DNA of 64,000 nucleotides from Plasmopara viticola. Lineage: Eukaryota > Oomycota > Peronosporomycetes > Peronosporales > Peronosporaceae. Position 1 is the first letter of the stretch. Each line of letters opens with the position of its first letter. Of this stretch, positions 52,850-64,000 are shown one piece after another. The stretch covers positions 806,001 through 870,000 of the forward strand of contig MBPM02000003.1 of assembly GCA_001695595.3 (NCBI GenBank). The letters run 5' to 3'. The notes beneath the pieces were generated by a model. That model was not told the origin of the DNA. It searched no databases and saw only the letters and a list, made by a program, of their open reading frames with translations. The position numbers and the translations under genes are program-made.

Positions 52850-53249
52850 AGTTGCTGTGACAATTTGACGAGTTGCTCTTCATAGGATTGTGGCCACTGA
52901 CAATCAATGTGTGTAGCCTGAATGTTATCGACCCTTGTGGGGATCTATAGGAAAGCCAACATCCAAGTAACCATAGATGCCATCGAAACATTAGACATTT
53001 ATGTGATTTCTTTGCAACATACAATGGAGCGAATCTGGCTTGAAATCGGACGATGGTATTTGTGAATTCTGCAAGCACGCCAACGGCAAATACGACATCT
53101 GGTTGACAAGATACGACAAAGCACCAGGTAGTAATTCTAGAAAATTCGCGGCTAAGCTTGAATATGTCGTTATATATTGCACTACCATATACGTCACAAT
53201 GACGCATGAAAAGAAAATTACGATGAAGCCTTGACAGTGTACAATCCAT
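52850..53249 (-). pseudogene. Ty1/copia reverse transcriptase C-terminus and RNase H, decayed
   Basis: Read on the minus strand: CFVVSCQPDVVFAVGVLAEF, matching the copia block yL...tRPDiafAVgvLsrF. Then, in a shifted frame with stops, GIYGYLDVGFPIDPHKGR, HSGYTH, LSVATIL and RATRQIVTAT. These match GysDAD.a.d...rrSTSGYvf.LsgatisWrskrQ.tvatS of copia RNase H. Several stops and at least one frameshift, so dead. Confidence 0.72.
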
Positions 53250-53660
53250 TTAGATTTTAGGACAAATGCTCGAACAGATATGGAAAAAAATCAGCTGGTA
53301 TTGCCGTCTAGCGGGAAACAAGATGGACGTGATTGCGTTCCGTCGAAACGAGCCCGCGCAACCAGGTAAAGCGACCGCTTGCCAAAGTCTTATACTCTTG
53401 AAATATTCCTTACACAGACTTCATTATATCGCCATTGCCTACCACAAGCTGTAATCGACGTATATTAAAATCTCGGCACACTTCGTTCAATAAGCAAACA
53501 CAAGCGTCATACGATCACATTACTGCGAAAATGCATAAACCAAATTCTGTCAGTTTGCTTTAACATATAATGAGACGCGTTAACATTTATACAAAGGGGT
53601 TTGAGTGCTACGAACGATGGTAGCATGAAAAGTTGTCATGGCGATTAAGCATCGGAGTCA

Positions 53661-54137
53661 TCAATTGTCATACGCTGTGTAAAGCCTTGTGCAATTTATC
53701 GCACCTATGTTCGTTAAGTCAAGTGCTACCAAGACCTGAGTTTCAGACCTTTGATAGTAAGTATTCACGCTTTGCTCTTTGAAAATTTTGCCCAAGTCAC
53801 CAGATGAGGCACTTATACTATAGGTCCGGCAGCCATTATTTGTATCAACAATTATGAGGAACATCATTGCTTGACATCTACCAGAATTAGATATGCTTGC
53901 TTTCTTCAATCTACCGATTTCCATCGGGAGCCCAAGCCACGCGGTACGACGCCAAGACATATCCGTAGAAATGCACTTGATAGGGTTTTGCAGAAGAAAA
54001 TGAATGCTCCAGATTGCCAGCGTACTAAATGTAAGCGGGTAGGTCGTCATACAACCGGCCAAACAGCGAACGATTTCTAGATGGCAACATCCAAATAAGG
54101 CAAAGTCGGAGGCGGTGCAAAGTTCTTGACGTGCCAA
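53661..54137 (-). pseudogene. Ty1/copia integrase-region fragment
   Basis: A 158-codon frame reads CISTDMSW ... MMFLIIVDTNNGCRTYSISASSGDLGKIFKE. This resembles the copia integrase core (vHtDv.gp ... yfllfVDd.sr...vypl..Ksd...kFkef), with the first catalytic Asp kept. Its place upstream (on the minus strand) of the RT/RNase H remnant is the right gene order for copia, with the RT N-terminus deleted between. Similarity by eye and partial. Confidence 0.5.
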
Positions 54138-55072
54138 AATTGATCATCACTCTTGGATGTTGTGAAACTATGCATATTGGGCCGCGTATAGTCTTCATCT
54201 TGTCACTCATCAACTAAATTCATCGTTTTGTCAGAAATGAATTTACACGCACCAATACAGGCAAAGAAATGATTGGCAACACTATCAAAAAGCCGATCAG
54301 CAAATTCACAGCAAAAAGTTTAAGTTTTTTTTGTGATTCCGTTTCTCACACACGAACTTGGGCTGCACTAGTTCTTGCGCGCGGAGGTCCAAATGTGCGG
54401 CAAGAAAGCATTCAAGCAGTCGGCAAGTGGCCAAGCTTGCGATTAAAGCAAGCATCCAGCAAACGAACTGCTAAGCGAGTGATCCAGTAGTAGTCCTGGA
54501 GATCGGTATAACGAGGCAAGAGAGCGCGACAAACCTTAAAGATGCGAGAAGTTAGTCAATCGAGTACAGTGCTGATAATGTGAACAGGTAGCTTGTGCAC
54601 GAGAAAGCAAAAGAGCGAATGAATATAAATCTTTCAAATCGCTGGTTTGATAGAAAGCTGAGTTGCATTCTGTATGTTACCGCACAGATATTATTAACCG
54701 AACATTCGCGCACCATATGTGCGGAAGATAACGTCCGCTGACTTTCAGTAAAAGCATAAAAGTCAGGTATTAATCACGCGATGATGAGAAGATTGCGCCA
54801 ACGAAACAAATACTGGACTCTCCATTGAAAAAACGCACAATCCTCCCATTAGAAAATTGCACAGTCTTCTTAAGGGAGGATAAGAGTATATATTGCTCTT
54901 TTAGCCGACGACAGGCGCCGCCAGTTTCACGTCAGTGTGATGCATGCAATACTAAGGTTGGTAAACAGCTTTTGTAGCGGTTATTTAGATACGTTTTCAC
55001 GTCCGAACAAAAGATGTGACACTTCTAAATTTTGGCAGTTTTAGCAAAAGTTTCTGCGTAACTAATTTGGCG
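54138..55072. other. Intergenic stretch before the phosphatase gene
   Basis: About 930 bp with short frames. A near-repeat of cacaatcctcccattagaaaa / cacagtcttcttaagggagg with inverted cctccc/gggagg lies near 54840-54890. Nothing else seen. Confidence 0.4.
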
Positions 55073-56770
55073 ATGGACAATATTGCTCGCAGCGCTTGCG
55101 TTGCGGTGGCAGACAGAGAATTGGATCGCCGAGGACAGGCCACAGACTTGATTAAGAGCACTTGGAAGGCGCTTCACCAACGTTTCGATTCATTTTCAAT
55201 TTTGCGGGCTTGGCTTCGGTGAGATTATCTTAACTTTTACTATCTTGCCCACTTCCATCAAGATAGCATGGTGGTAGCCCGAAAGGTCCTTATCGCGGTC
55301 AGTGTCCTCGTGGTCATCGGTGTCGTCGCCGGTGTCATTGTCGGCTTTACCAGTGGCGGTGACGATGAGAGTGCCAATACCAGTAGCGGAGATACGCCTA
55401 ACGACTCTGATTCGGGCACGAAAACGACGATGGACGATACGTCCAACGTGTCCGAGTCCGACTTACTCACCAACACGATGGCCAGTAGCAGTGGCTCGGT
55501 CAGTAACGAGCCCGAAAGTGATCCGGAAGAGGCCACAGCTGCTTTGACAATGCTCGCTATCGGAGACTGGGGGGCTACAACTGACAAGCCCGGATCGTGT
55601 TGCAACAAGTACCGGAAGGTGGCTAACGACTCGCTAGAGATGAAAATTGACTACTGGGCTCAGGATAACATTGCAGAGCTCATGGCACAGGCTGCTGGCG
55701 ACGTTAAACCGTCGCGCATTATTGGCCACGGAGACAATATTTATTGGAACGGCGCTGGTCCAGACGACATTGAGTACCGCATGGAAGCAACGTTTGAGAA
55801 CGTGTACAACCAACCAGAGCTTGAGGGTATTCCGTGGATAAATGTCGTGGGCAATCACGACCTCGGTGGCTCTGAATACATTTGTGGCGACAAGGATTAC
55901 AACTTTCGCGAGTGCAAGAGCACGGAAGAGCTGCTCAAGTACCTGAACTTAAAATTTACGCTACAGCAAGAGTACAAGAGTGCAAACAGTGATCGTTGGA
56001 AACTTTCCGACCACTATTATGTCGAAAGTGTTAAAGAGAATGGGGTGTCGGTTGACATTTTTAACGTTGACACGAATTTTGCCGACTCGCATGGGGTTAT
56101 GCAAATTTGTTGCCAATGCTACGGATACGTCAAGAAGAAAAATCTGAGTGCTGCTGAAGCCAAGAAACTTGGCAAGACGTGTAATGACCGTACACCCGGT
56201 GACGAACTGTGTGCTGGTGGCGATACTGAAATGTATAAAGCCTGTGCTGACACCATTAAACAGTGGTGGGACGACTCGCTGGAACAAGTGAAGAAGGATC
56301 TGAAGGCCTCAAAGGCTACGTGGAAGATTATTAATTCGCACTACTCACCGCACTTTCACATGAGCGAAGATAAGATGAAAGAGTGGTTTTTGATCACCAA
56401 AGAGGGCGGCGCTCACGTCTGGTTTAATGGCCACACGCATGGCTTTAATCACGACATCAGTAATTGGGGCACCCACTTTTACGAGAATGGTGGAGGTGGT
56501 GGCATTCAGTCCGAGACGTCAGGTATGCCCCCTATGGTAGCCGAAAAATACGTCAAACACGCGTGGATTGCGACTGGAAATCCATATGGCTTCTTTATTC
56601 TGCACTTTTCGAAAGACTGGCTGAAGACGGAGTTTGTAACGTTTGATGATTCGTGGACTTTTAGTACTGACAAAGACCAGATTGTCGAGGGTGGCTACAA
56701 GAAGGGCCATTGCTGGTACGTACCGGTGACTGTTGGTGCGGGTAGAGAGTGTGCTGCAAGCCAAAGCTAA
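55073..56770 (+). CDS. Membrane-anchored metallophosphoesterase of the purple/tartrate-resistant acid phosphatase type
   Basis: The core frame (ATG 55268, 500 aa) opens with a hydrophobic helix (VLIAVSVLVVIGVVAGVIVGF) and a Ser/Thr/Asp-rich stalk. The catalytic domain has the dinuclear metal motifs in order: GDWG (about 98), GDNIYW (154), GNHD (194), NSHYSPH (about 356) and GHTHGF (388). These are the five blocks of TRAP-like enzymes, and the domain faces outside or the vesicle lumen. Eight or more cysteines suggest disulphides. An upstream frame (55073-55218, MDNIARSACVAVADRELD) joins in phase across a 48-nt GT-AG intron (55219-55266), which would give a cytosolic N-terminal tail of 49 aa. 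Start at 55268 alone is the alternative. Confidence 0.9.
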
Positions 56771-57018
56771 GCTTTTGGGGCGGTTGTGCTCTCTATTTGA
56801 CATTGCGATTAGCTGGAAATGTATATAGCAAGATTAGGTACTTCGCTCTGTTTGTAGTGAAGTTCGTGGTATTACAAGGTGGAGTAGATCGTTTAATGCC
56901 AGGTAGATCGTATTTGAAAGTGTTTTTAATGTGCTTTTAAATAATTCTGGAGTCGTCGATTTAGTCTCCTGCACCGATAGGAAGCATAATCGATGTAGTG
57001 TTTGCTGATGAAGTACTG
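56771..57018. other. Short spacer between convergent genes
   Basis: About 250 bp between the phosphatase stop and the coiled-coil gene stop. No feature seen beyond AT-rich 3' regions. Confidence 0.5.
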
Positions 57019-58031
57019 CTACAAAGGTGCGGTGCTCGCTGCTGCTTCAGACCTACGTCGTTTATCGTGAATAGTTGGTTTTATTACAGTGCAAGCTTCA
57101 ATGTCTTTACCTGCTTTCTGCTCGATTCCCAGATGTAGAATTGGGCTCCCTGTATCCCCCTTCGTCTCAAGATCTTGTAGTACCTGACTTTTCACGATTT
57201 CGATGTCGCCGTTTGCCGGTGTTACTTGAATGCAGCCATCATTTACGGAATAGATCGGCTGATTATTTGTACAATGTCCTTGCCGTTCACTGGTCTGTGC
57301 TTTGTCTGTATTTATTTCATCGACTCCATGCTCTAGCCTTTCGATTTTGTCCTCCAACCCTTTCATCTGTTGTTTCAAGCGCTGTAGCTGTTGTTGCAAC
57401 GATTCATTCTCTTCCGCCGTCTTCTTTACATATTCCTCTGCTTGAGCACGCAGCGACGCTTGCTCTATTTGGAATTGGTGCTGCAATTGTGTCTCCATGT
57501 TACTCACATACTGTCTTGCCTCCTGCATCATAGTCCCATGCACGCGGCCAAATTCAGCGATTCTTTTTAGTTGCTCATCTGTGTACCACACCATAATCAG
57601 CTTCGGGTCTGAGTAGTAGGTCTTAGACACTTTTTACTATGCACAAACTTACTTGTGAAATGGTCTTCAACATGGTGAATCACTTTCTGTTGCCATTTTT
57701 CAAGCTCTGCAACAGAAATAGTCACCACTTTTTCTTGCTCTAGTTCTTGTCGCTCCTTTAGAATCATCCACTGCGCTTTGTTTTGTCGACTCATGTCCTC
57801 ATCATTACCACGGCTACGTCGTTTGCGTCGGTGCTTCGGTCGTCGCTCATGAGCGTCTCGACCTGTAGGAAGCGCCGTCCGCAGGCTCAAAAGCGAAGAA
57901 AGCTTATCGGACACAGAATCGATGGCCATTTCAGTCAAATTTTGCTTGGTGGCTGCTGGCTCACGCGTCGAAAGCAGCAAATTGCCGCCGCTGGTGACCG
58001 ATGCATTCTCCTCTACTAAGGTTTTCCGCAT
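57019..58031 (-). CDS. Coiled-coil protein with basic region, 322 aa, two exons
   Basis: Not a named family to me. Exons on the minus strand: 57653-58031 and 57019-57608, joined by a 44-nt GT-AG intron in phase (FT/NPKLIMVWYTDEQLKRIAEF). The N-terminal part has a basic stretch (ERRPKHRRKRRSRG) likely to act as nuclear signal, then ISVAELEKWQQKVIHHVEDHF. Exon 2 holds a helix about 70 residues long (QFQIEQASLRAQAEEYVKKTAEENESLQQQLQRLKQQ) that is a clear coiled coil. The tail ends DKRRRSEAAAS, again basic. An AG acceptor-like ccctttcag 9 nt before the ATG hints at an intron in the 5' UTR. Nuclear dimer is a guess. Confidence 0.72.
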
Positions 58032-58103
58032 CGATGGTATCTGAAAGGGCAAGTGTATACATAAAATGATTGGTAGAAAAAAGTAATATTTATCAAGCTT
58101 CGA

Positions 58104-59342
58104 TTAAGGAAGTTGCTGAAGAATGCGCGCTAAAGAAACACAAAATGAAGTCAATGAAGTCATGATTGCTATGAACAAATCGTGTGCTTACCTGCGAGAA
58201 CAGCGGCACCAAAGCCATTGTCAATGTTGACAACACCAACGCCAGGAGAGCATGCATTGAGCATGGTCAGCAGTGGAGCCAGACCACCAAACGCTGCACC
58301 GTAACCGACGCTAGTTGGGACTGCGATCACTGGAGAAGACGTGAGTCCTCCCTGGATAGAGCACAACATATCAAAATGAGGGTTGGATATTGGTGACAAT
58401 GAATTAGAGTACCACAACGCCAGGCAGTGCGCCATCCATGCCAGCGACGCAAATTGCGACGTCCGACGCTCGCAAAACGTGCTGATTACGCAACAAGCGA
58501 TGGATGCCGGCTACACCTACATCGTACAATCGATCGACGCGGTAGTCAGCCAGCTCTATCGATGGAAAAGCGAATAATCAGCCGATAAAAGCACCAAATG
58601 AGGTAGCAATACGAATGCTCACCAAGCGTAATAGCAGCTTCTTCTGCGACAGGGAGGTCTGACGTGCCGGCACAAAGCACACACGCCATCGAGCCAATCT
58701 ACAACTCGTTGTGCAATCCACAATGACTTTGAGTGGGGCATTACGACTTGCAAATGTATTTTCATCAAAAACTCTCGTACTTTTTCGTCTTTCGTTTTCG
58801 TTGCTTTAACCAACGCTTTAGACGCCAAGATCCGAGGTACTTCGTAGTACGTCAAATGTTGGCCCTGCCGTTCATATCGTTAGAATATTACTCCAATCAA
58901 AAACAATGCTTTTACACACCGGAAGTAATGCACAAATTGCATCAGCCGCTTGTGACGTCACGCGCGAAGCCATTACATTGTCCTCACCTCTTTCAATCAT
59001 GCAGCTCATGATAGCTGCTACCTGTGCTGGGGTCTTACTCTCAGCATACACCACTTCGGGAAAACCTGTACGCATCTTTCTTGCAGTATCGATTTTGGCA
59101 AAGTCTCCCACATCCTCGTACTCTGCTACCAGGTCGCACAGCTTTGCTGCCTCTTGAGGTAACACCTTCCCATCTGCCACACGCTGCAACAGGTTGAGGA
59201 TATTATTTTTGTCTTCCGACTGCAACTTCGACGAGATAGACAAGTTTGAAACTTGACATTTAAGTACGGCTCTCTCTTTGCTTGTTGCAGAGACTGTTGC
59301 ACGCAGCAGCGCGTGGCTCCACGAGCGTTGAGCATTCATCAT
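58104..59342 (-). CDS. LarB-family (PurE-like) pyridinium-3,5-biscarboxylate mononucleotide synthase, six exons, 314 aa
   Basis: LarB carboxylates nicotinate adenine dinucleotide in the first step of nickel-pincer cofactor synthesis; its C-terminal half is PurE-like. Exons on the minus strand: 58920-59342, 58748-58864, 58623-58698, 58413-58555, 58192-58351, 58104-58129. All are GT-AG, in phase, 945 nt in total. Motifs: [28 protein letters not shown] (N-terminal LarB block), [87 protein letters not shown]. Every conserved block is intact. A second ATG lies one codon in (59339). The first 50 residues could be a targeting peptide (basic, Ser/Arg-rich, no acid until later). No LarC, LarE or LarA gene is nearby. 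Confidence 0.9.
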
Positions 59343-62300
59343 ATTTATCCCTGTTGCATTCCTTTTACGTCAAAGATGATATGATTAAAATTGTAGATTC
59401 GGCGTAGATTTTGCGTGGATTACTCAAATTAACTTGACAGTGAGACTTCCTCTTCGATTAAGAAAGATTGGCGTCTTTGAAGTACATTTTTTATAGCCAC
59501 GACACTCAGTGACAATAATCTTATTTAACCCTCATTCGAATGTTATACGATAACTTTACGACTACGAGAAATAGCAGCTGTGCGCGCTCGTGTCAGCATC
59601 ATATGGTCGACTTTTTGAGCAAAAGTCGGCAAATTGATCCTAGACTTAGACAAACGGTAATTACTCCGATATTTTTTTCTGATGATTTTGGTAAGCCTAA
59701 TCACGGGTCGATTCTGAGTTTTAGTCTACCCCTTGAGGGCGATAAATGTACGGAGTGTATCACGTTGAAATGTAACCATTTTTTAGAACAAAGGTGACCA
59801 TTTTTAATACTCAGAACAAAGCAAGTCGCAGATCACTATCTGCCTGACCCCAAGAATAGGGCTCTTTTACTTTTAGATTTGTGTTGAAATTTAAACTATT
59901 TCTTTGTGATCAAAACGTCGTACAGATACTATTGAAAGCGGAGAAATTTGAATTCTGATAAATAATGGCTCTAAAACCATGTGCTGCCTTTCTCTCGACT
60001 CCTTAGTGCGAGACACATAAAAATGTTCGGGACGTCGCTTAACTTGTGCCACGCTATATCTTAACGAATTTGAAAGCGTTATATCCTAATAATTCCTTGC
60101 CCGGTAAGACGTGAGACCAGTGAAATCACAAAACTACCTTTAATTTTCTTTCTGACAGACATTATCGTTGGTAGCTTGTTTTGCTTTATGAAAGCCGACA
60201 CAGCCTCGATACTCATTTCGATCGACAGACCTTTAGTCACTTGACTGCCTCGCTATTTGCACCTAGTGAGTACATCATCGGGAGCTGATACAAAAAAATG
60301 TACCCGAGTAAAGCTTACACGTGTCGAGTACATCAGCGCAATGCACTATGCCATAGGTTGTTGAATCAGTCACTCATGGAACACACTTACACCACGCGCG
60401 TCTACCACCTTTCTTTAAAGTAAACAAGACGCTTACTTTTTGATCAATTACGACTAGCCAACATCAAGGCCACAGAGTGATCGGTCCCTCAATGAAATCT
60501 ACATCCTTCTCGTAGGCAAGTGACTCCAATTTCCATGTCTATCTTCTCTTACTTACCACTCTACACAGGGCGTGTTTCCCTAAGGCTTGCACTCACAAAC
60601 CCGCTAGCCGCGCGTCTTGTTCACAAGCGAAAAATACACCTTACGTGCATCACGCACATCGTAATCGTTTCACATTTAGACGACTGTTCTCGACAAGCAT
60701 AAGCTTTGAAACCGGATTGGGCGGTATTATCTAAACGATTGAAAGCTCACTGCCTTTACAATTTGTCGGTAGACTACTAATTCGTTTATGCAGAGTCGGC
60801 TGTGATTGACCGAGAGGCTATATCTGGTGTGATAAAAGCTTAAGGCATTGTACCACCGACCTTTCAAGTGTTCAGCATGGCGCACGTGCGTGGTAACCAA
60901 AACCAACTTTTAAGCGTCGCAGTAAGCTTTTATTAAAACTACTGAGCAAGATTGGCGGCTCAAAAAATGGGGCATTTGTGCTCGCAATGTGTGGTTACAT
61001 GTCTAACAAGACCCAAGCGCTTGGTACAAAGGTACTAGATATTTCCTTTTGCTCGTACTTCACAATAGCTCTAGCAAAGCGGGTACAATAAGCAATAGCA
61101 CTTCCAGTCAAATGTCGTTTTGCAAACATTAATCTGCAATATTACGCTCCTGTGGGTGCTTTTTCATAATTTCACCAAAAATCTGAAAGGATGACGCTCA
61201 CGCTCCCAGCCCTAGAAACGGTAAGCAATGTCTTGCGATTGAATCGGATAAGTATTCAAGATAATGTCGACAAATCCTACCAGAGTAAATTTTCGTCGCC
61301 CAAAAGTTTTTGTTGTAAGAGTATCTTTGTCTTCACATAAGATATTGAGATATCCTGGCAATGATTTTGTATCCACATGACAGCAGCATTCGCTCTTTCT
61401 TAAAGAAAAAACGAGATCGATGGACACTTTCTTAGTGTAGAAAGGCGCTTAAAGATTTTTTACTCCAACGTTGCGCGTAGCCAAATTCTGGCAGATGCAA
61501 CTCGTAAGGTGCTATACCTTAGTGACGACGATATCGGCCGTTTTTAAATTGTCATGTGCTCGGTGTCTCGACTTCAAGACGCTCGGATCGTGTCCAACCA
61601 GCTTTCGGATCACGAGCCCGCAGCCGCATTGCTCCGCGAACAAGTCACTCGACATGCACTCTTTGAGACCGAATTCGAGGCTCGAAATCAAATTTTAGCC
61701 CGTTTGCGGGGTTATACTATAGTGCCTGCAGCTGCGTATGACCCGGTGCAAATGCTCTTGCGCTCACCTGACCCGGTCACGATACGACTCAAGTATGGCC
61801 ATTAAATTTGCTTGCCTACTTAAGAAAACTACAATCGTGCACGCTGATCCTCTCTTAGCAATTTGTCCGATAAACCTCGGGCGCGGTGAACTTATCGAGA
61901 CAGCAGTAAATGTCTTTATTGGTATGGTTAAGCCCAAATCTCTAGGTTTTAATTTGTCTTTCTAACTCTTTCTTTCTGTCAGAACTGCCTTTTTAACATG
62001 CTAGCTCTTTGTCATTTTGTCGCTTACGTGCCTTTATCATTAGTAATAATCGACACAAAAGAAAGTCTCCGACTTGCTTACGCATCGAGCAGGGTCAATA
62101 TTGGCAATTCGTTCGATTCGTTAGTCTCTGACCTACGAATAGGTGGTGTTAGTGGGAGCGAAGTACTCAAACGATCTTGCTGCAGTGATTCCTGTGAGCA
62201 TGCCCTAACTGGTATAAAGCGCTTTTTTCAATGGTTCGGGATTTCGTGCTGTTTTCAAGAACACTTGTGGAGCTGTGCTACTGTAACGATACCGCCAACC

Positions 62301-63371
62301 AAAACTGACACAATCAACAAATGAGTCAATTGATCTACCGGTCAGCAAGTATTATAACGTCAATTATTAACCAAAAAATAACAATTATATGCTAGCAAAA
62401 AGGCACCGTCGCAAAGGCGCAGACAAATTTGCCAGCATTGCTGCCCCGATTGGCGAGTGCTGTAATCGTTAAAACAGGCTACACGTCTGCAAATATATAG
62501 CATGGTCCATCAGCGGTGGGTTTAATAAAGTGAAGGTGCATCGCTAGATAAGAGCAGCGCTTGTTTAATTCTTCTAATTAAGATAGTGCACAAATTTTTT
62601 GAACCAGCCTGTGTGGCCGGTAAACAAACTAAAGGCTATTAGCGGGAACGGAACTTCAAACTGTGAATTTTCACATTCGATGGCGTTGAATAGCTTAGCA
62701 ACCGCTGTTCTTACTACTTGCTGATGTCAACACCAGACCCTTCTCGAATAGAAAACAGTCTATTTTTGGTGTTTGTTCGTGCTCAGAGACACACTGCGAA
62801 GTATCTGCACCAAAGCGTCACAATAGTGAGTCGACAAGTTTTTTTAGTTGTGAGTTTGCTCTAAACAATGCAGTTCACATATATACGACCTTTACACCCC
62901 TATAAATGAATAGGCTAAATCATTCTAGAGACATGTCTTTATATGTTCTTCTAATAGGTCCACTAGCCATCTCTAAAGCACAAACTTGATCGAGATCAGC
63001 AAGGGGAGGTTAAAACAATTGCTCTTTTAATTTTCAGATTAACGACCATATTTCTTATTAAGCAATAATATATTCTCGGCTAAACACAATTAGCAGGGCA
63101 CGGGGTGCAATTGTTTCCGCTCAAGCTAAACAACAGGCTTCTTAGAAAATTGAGAAAGAAAAAAATCAAAAAAATATATCGGAGAAAAAGTATTGCCAGA
63201 GCCCTAAACTCACACCCTAAAATAAGGTAAGGTTAGCATTTACAAGCAAAACGAATTTATTTCGCATGAAACCTTTGTGATCTCGAAAAAGTATAATTAT
63301 ACGTACATTACTGCCCTCGTATCAACGCAGAGCATTTTATGTAAGGCATGATAAAAAGTGGAATGGTTCTC
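59343..63371. other. Gene-free stretch
   Basis: About 4 kb. An 83-codon frame at 61554-61805 has coding-like composition (LREQVTRHALFETEFEARNQILARLRG) but no domain and no partner exon; it may be a relic. A 108-codon frame at 61998-62324 begins with a hydrophobic stretch but lacks effector motifs. The right part (62.8-63.4 kb) is very AT-rich. Confidence 0.4.
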
Positions 63372-63415
63372 AGGACTCCGAGTCCCATATGAGTCCCGGG
63401 GTTTCCCCAAGCTCG
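63372..63415. repeat. Dispersed repeat segment, copy 2
   Basis: Partner of 50652-50690; see that entry for the shared core. Confidence 0.5.
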
Positions 63416-63550
63416 AATTTGGCAATTGCGAATCTATGCGAGCGTAAATTTACGCTGAGCAGTATCGGATAAAAATTGTTCCTACTACTAAGCTATGACT
63501 GCATTCGACAACTCAGGTCTGGCAACTTAAGCTCTATCATCTTGCGCTGA

Positions 63551-63957
63551 TCATGGATGTTTCAGCGGCGCGAACGGTTGTCTCGTCCACGCGAGTGTGC
63601 TGTTCTCAGTAATTGGCTTCGTCCGCACGATGTTCAGCACCTCTTTCACATCGATCTGGCCAGCTACAACACGTATACTGCCGCGATGGTCCTCCGCCGT
63701 AATTGACGCGAACGGTGAGAAATCGTTAAGTGCATTTATGATCACAAGAATTCTCTTAATACCATAATTGATGCCGTCTTGCTTCGTTTCGCGTAGTCCT
63801 AGCTAGAAAAAGCATGAGATTCGATCCTTCCGGCGAAAGTACTCGTTGGCTTTTTCTTGAGATAATTAGATGTCGTTCTTACCTCTCTGGAGCGAGTCTT
63901 ATCGATGGGCCCCTTCGACTTCTGTAAATCGGTATTACTGCACCACTCCACAAGAAG
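63551..63957 (-). CDS. 3' end of an unrecognised gene (partial)
   Basis: Two exon-like frames on the minus strand join in phase: 63883-63957 (LLVEWCSNTDLQKSKGPIDK) and 63551-63802 (LGLRETKQDGINYG ... SITAEDHRGSIRVV ... PFAPLKHP, stop). The 80-nt intron between them has gtaaga and a good tttttctag acceptor. The left side of the first exon (acceptor near 63958) has a poor pyrimidine tract and is doubtful; more exons would lie beyond 64000. No domain is recognised. Confidence 0.45.
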
Positions 63958-64000
63958 CTTTTGGTTTTAGTAGAATAGGGCCTCTGCATCCCGAAAGACC

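Noticed and set aside
61998..62324. Secreted effector candidate (hydrophobic start, then KESLRLAY)
   Set aside because: No true RXLR, no acidic EER block, and the start is not a convincing signal peptide; composition is like chance ORFs nearby.

Overview
The window looks like nuclear DNA of an oomycete, most likely of the Peronosporales / downy-mildew kind. The signs are compact genes with few, very short GT-AG introns (38-148 nt), 130-170 bp spaces between divergent genes, one close match to the oomycete Inr+FPR promoter core, and AT-rich gene-free blocks filled with decayed Ty3/gypsy, Ty1/copia and Mutator-like elements. The species cannot be named from the sequence.

Layout. 1-2.3 kb: 5' part of an SRPK-type kinase and a serine-rich conserved-type protein (both minus). 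2.3-8.6 kb: gene-free, with small tandem repeats. 8.7-14.5 kb: dense housekeeping block with an unknown alanine/valine/serine-rich protein, NECAP, bystin, a RhoGDI and a CRAL-TRIO protein. 14.5-22.6 kb: gene-poor, with a decayed gypsy pol. 22.7-36 kb: a POT peptide transporter and two large multi-exon genes, an LRR/IQ/WW/B-box protein and a C2-DENN-WD40 protein of the SCD1 type. 37.4-43.7 kb: F-box protein, DOT1-like methyltransferase, Rsa3-domain protein and an NTE-type phospholipase. 44.4-46.3 kb: a Mutator-like element with nested inverted repeats, a broken FAR1-type DNA-binding domain and a coiled-coil coding fragment as cargo. 46.3-55 kb: transposon graveyard with a gypsy RT piece, two inverted copies of a roughly 325-bp retroposon each flanked by perfect 11-bp target duplications, and a copia remnant. 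55-59.3 kb: membrane-anchored acid phosphatase, coiled-coil nuclear-type protein, and a six-exon gene for a LarB-family (PurE-like) enzyme. 59.3-63.5 kb: no gene seen. 63.55-64 kb: 3' end of an unknown minus-strand gene that leaves the window.

The recognisable genes fall into vesicle traffic and lipid themes (NECAP, DENN-WD40, CRAL-TRIO, NTE, RhoGDI), ribosome assembly (bystin, Rsa3-domain), and chromatin/RNA control (DOT1-like, SRPK). No operon-like logic is expected or seen. No intact RXLR, Crinkler, NLP or elicitin effector gene was found. The strongest candidates for something new are the cargo-bearing MULE, the retroposon pair, the LRR-IQ-WW-B-box-WW protein, and the eukaryotic LarB gene. 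Exon boundaries were placed by hand from GT/AG, phase and protein similarity and need transcript support.
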